DNA of 64,000 nucleotides, taken from Akkermansiaceae bacterium. Lineage in GTDB: Bacteria; Verrucomicrobiota; Verrucomicrobiia; Verrucomicrobiales; DEV007. The notes beneath the pieces are model-generated. The model saw nothing but the letters and a program-made list of their open reading frames with translations. It did no database searches and was not told the DNA's origin. Of this stretch, positions 62,508 through 64,000 are shown in pieces. Position 1 is the first letter of the stretch; every line of letters begins with the position of its first letter. Location of the stretch: the NCBI GenBank assembly GCA_024233085.1, contig JACKQC010000013.1, positions 1 to 64,000 of the forward strand. The letters are read 5' to 3'. The translations under genes and the position numbers were made by a program.

Positions 62508-63737
62508 ATGAACGGGAAACTCAACGGGGCGCGCCTTTGCCGAACGATTCGCCGGCTGTGGCTGGCCGCGCTGTTGGCGGCGGCCACGATCGCGCCGGCC
62601 CGCGATCTCCGTGTCGGCCTCGAGCCGGATGTTCCGACCATCGCGCACGCCATCAAGCTCGCGCAGCCTGGCGACACGATCCATCTCGAGCCGGGCAGGG
62701 TGTATCGCGACTACGCGGGCTTTTACAACAAGCGCGGCGAACCGGGAAAACCGATCACTCTCGATGGCCACGGCGCGACGCTGGAGGGCTCGGACCCGAT
62801 CGATCCGGCGCAGTGGCGCGAGGTGGAGCCGGGTCTCTTCGCGGCCGACGATCTGCTCCCGAATCTGAGCGACGCGATCATCGCGCGCTGGTTCTTTCTC
62901 GTCGACGGCGGGATGCGGCTGATGGGACGCACTTCGAAGGGGCGCAGCGAACCGCTGAAGCGACCCGAGGACCTCCGGCCCGGCGAATGGACATTCGTGA
63001 AGGATCCCGCGCGCGAGAAGCCGCCGTCGAAACAGATTTTCGGCGCTTTTTACCTGAAACTCGCTCCCGGAAAATCGCTGGCCGAGGCGAATGTCGCCGC
63101 GCCGATACGGAGCGCGGGCGTGCAGTTCGGCGGCGACAACGCGCATCTCGTCATCCGGAATCTCACCGCGATCCATCCCCACAACGACGGGTTCAACATT
63201 CACGGCGACTGTCGGGAGGTGGTCTTCGAGAACATTCGCGCGATCGAGTGCGGCGACGACGGAATCAGCGCCCACGAGTCGGCCCAGTACCGGGTCGACG
63301 GCTTCGTCAGCATTGGAAACAGCACCGGGATCTGCGACACCGGCACGGCGCGGACAAGTTACCGGAATGTCTTCATCGCGGACTGCGTCGGTTTCGATCT
63401 CTACTTTCTCGACGAGGGTCGCTATTCGCTGGCGAACGCGCTCGTGCTTTCCTCGGCGCAGAATCCCTTCGTGCTGACCGGGCGGGCGGACGGCGACTGC
63501 CGCCTGACGATGGAGAATGTCCACTTTCGCCGCCTTGTCGAGCCGCGCCTCGGGACGGTCGCGGCCCGCGCCGTGGTCGCGGGGAGGGACTGCACCTTCG
63601 AAGGGCTCGATTTCAAAGTCACCGGAACCGCCAACTGGCAAAACTCCCTCATCGACGGCCATCCCTCCGAACCAGGCGCCGCCGGTGCGGACCTCGACAC
63701 GCTCAAGAAACTTGCTCCCGACAAAATCCAACCATGA
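62508..63737 (+). CDS. secreted right-handed beta-helix protein
   Basis: 409 residues from the ATG at 62508. Signal peptide (RLWLAALLAAATIAPA). The mature part begins TIAHAIKLAQPGDTIHLEPGRVYRDY, the hallmark of secreted parallel beta-helix proteins with a pectate-lyase-like turn, then repeating strands such as HLVIRNLTAIHPHNDGFNI, VVFENIRAIECGDDGIS and YRNVFIADCVGFD. It could bind or cleave polysaccharide; catalytic residues are not obvious. It overlaps the next gene by ATGA, so the two are co-translated. Divergent from the symporter. Confidence 0.85.
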   Translation: MNGKLNGARLCRTIRRLWLAALLAAATIAPARDLRVGLEPDVPTIAHAIKLAQPGDTIHLEPGRVYRDYAGFYNKRGEPGKPITLDGHGATLEGSDPIDPAQWREVEPGLFAADDLLPNLSDAIIARWFFLVDGGMRLMGRTSKGRSEPLKRPEDLRPGEWTFVKDPAREKPPSKQIFGAFYLKLAPGKSLAEANVAAPIRSAGVQFGGDNAHLVIRNLTAIHPHNDGFNIHGDCREVVFENIRAIECGDDGISAHESAQYRVDGFVSIGNSTGICDTGTARTSYRNVFIADCVGFDLYFLDEGRYSLANALVLSSAQNPFVLTGRADGDCRLTMENVHFRRLVEPRLGTVAARAVVAGRDCTFEGLDFKVTGTANWQNSLIDGHPSEPGAAGADLDTLKKLAPDKIQP

Positions 63738-64000
63738 AACGCCTCCTCCTCTTCCTTCTCCTGTCGACACTGGCAAGCCCCGCCCTGCCCGCGGCGGAGC
63801 CGATCGACCTCGGCTCGCGCTGGGAACTGTTTGTCGACGATTATCTCGTCGCGGAAAAAAACGGCGCCGCGCTGAAACTGCACGATCCCGTGAAACGCGA
63901 GATAGTCCTCGCCACGGACCAGCCTTGGGAGGGAAAGACCTGCGCCTATTTCTCCGTGATCCAGGATGGCGGGAAGGTGCTGATGTATTATCGCGGATCG
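63734..64000 (+). CDS. secreted protein, glycosidase-propeller-like (3' truncated by the window)
   Basis: 89 residues visible; the ATG overlaps the previous stop (ATGA). Signal peptide MKRLLLFLLLSTLASPALPAAE, then WELFVDDYLVAEKNGAALKLHDPVKREIVL, typical of planctomycetal/verrucomicrobial secreted proteins related to five-bladed propeller glycosidases (GH32/43-like fold). The rest lies beyond the window. Co-translation with the beta-helix protein suggests joint action on a polysaccharide; inferred. Confidence 0.75.
   Translation, partial: MKRLLLFLLLSTLASPALPAAEPIDLGSRWELFVDDYLVAEKNGAALKLHDPVKREIVLATDQPWEGKTCAYFSVIQDGGKVLMYYRGS

Overview
The window is GC-rich (roughly 60-65% by eye) bacterial chromosome, dense with genes on both strands, and it most likely comes from a member of the Verrucomicrobiota. 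The grounds are gene families rather than a marker gene. They include an SHD1-type secreted protein, a DUF1549/DUF1553 protein followed by a DUF1501 protein, a sigma factor next to a Ser/Thr kinase, a secretin resembling Akkermansia Amuc_1098, a peptidase fused to an Amuc_1099-like domain, long PQQ-propeller/LamG secreted proteins and Tat-exported TIM-barrel isomerases. Planctomycetota share several of these, so the phylum call is an inference. I see no rRNA, tRNA, CRISPR array, transposase or prophage genes.

Layout. 1-4.1 kb: 3' part of a giant fibrous surface protein with a [IV]GH repeat. 4.2-7.7 kb: flotillin-like floA with a small membrane protein, then an SHD1 protein and two membrane proteins. 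7.7-10.5 kb: a NuoG-like formate dehydrogenase alpha subunit. 10.7-14.3 kb: an exported TIM-barrel protein, a DapA-family dehydratase and a 2,5-dioxovalerate dehydrogenase, which look like the end of an oxidative sugar-acid pathway to 2-oxoglutarate. 14.3-16.1 kb: a receiver/DHp protein and a cupredoxin. 16.1-20.5 kb: a three-gene export system (HlyD-type adaptor, FtsX permease, ATPase). 20.6-29.9 kb: a very large quinoprotein-like secreted protein, a DUF945 protein, a truncated haemoglobin, a TPR membrane protein, cysK, a pterin dehydratase and a DoxX protein. 30-33 kb: an ECF-like sigma factor with a transmembrane Ser/Thr kinase. 33.2-37.3 kb: the DUF1549/1553-DUF1501 pair. 37.3-39.9 kb: a blaI/blaR1-like pair bracketed by two direct copies of a 182-nt repeat.

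39.9-46.2 kb: a TIM-barrel isomerase, a D,D-carboxypeptidase, a helix-hairpin-helix membrane protein, dsbD and a double CDGSH protein. 46.2-52.4 kb: a secretin, a family-39-like glycosyltransferase and an MFS transporter. 52.6-57.4 kb: clpB, a TPR protein and a Gfo/Idh/MocA oxidoreductase. 57.4-62.4 kb, minus strand: a sodium:solute symporter with a small overlapping membrane protein, two NAD-dependent oxidoreductases, a VOC protein and an ACP-like membrane protein, plausibly a carbohydrate uptake and oxidation cluster. 62.5-64 kb: a secreted beta-helix protein overlapping a truncated secreted protein.

The most striking feature is a family of ten copies of an exactly 41-nt element. It is made of two 19-nt near-palindromes (consensus GACCCAACAGGGTTGGGTC, whose only asymmetric part is its central AGG/CCT) separated by 3 nt. 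Seven copies lie in intergenic spacers, and three of these touch or supply a stop codon. Three copies lie inside coding sequences (HlyD adaptor, BlaR1-like peptidase, glycosyltransferase) without breaking the frame. No mobilising enzyme is present here, so a REP/RAYT-like element with its enzyme elsewhere is the leading hypothesis.
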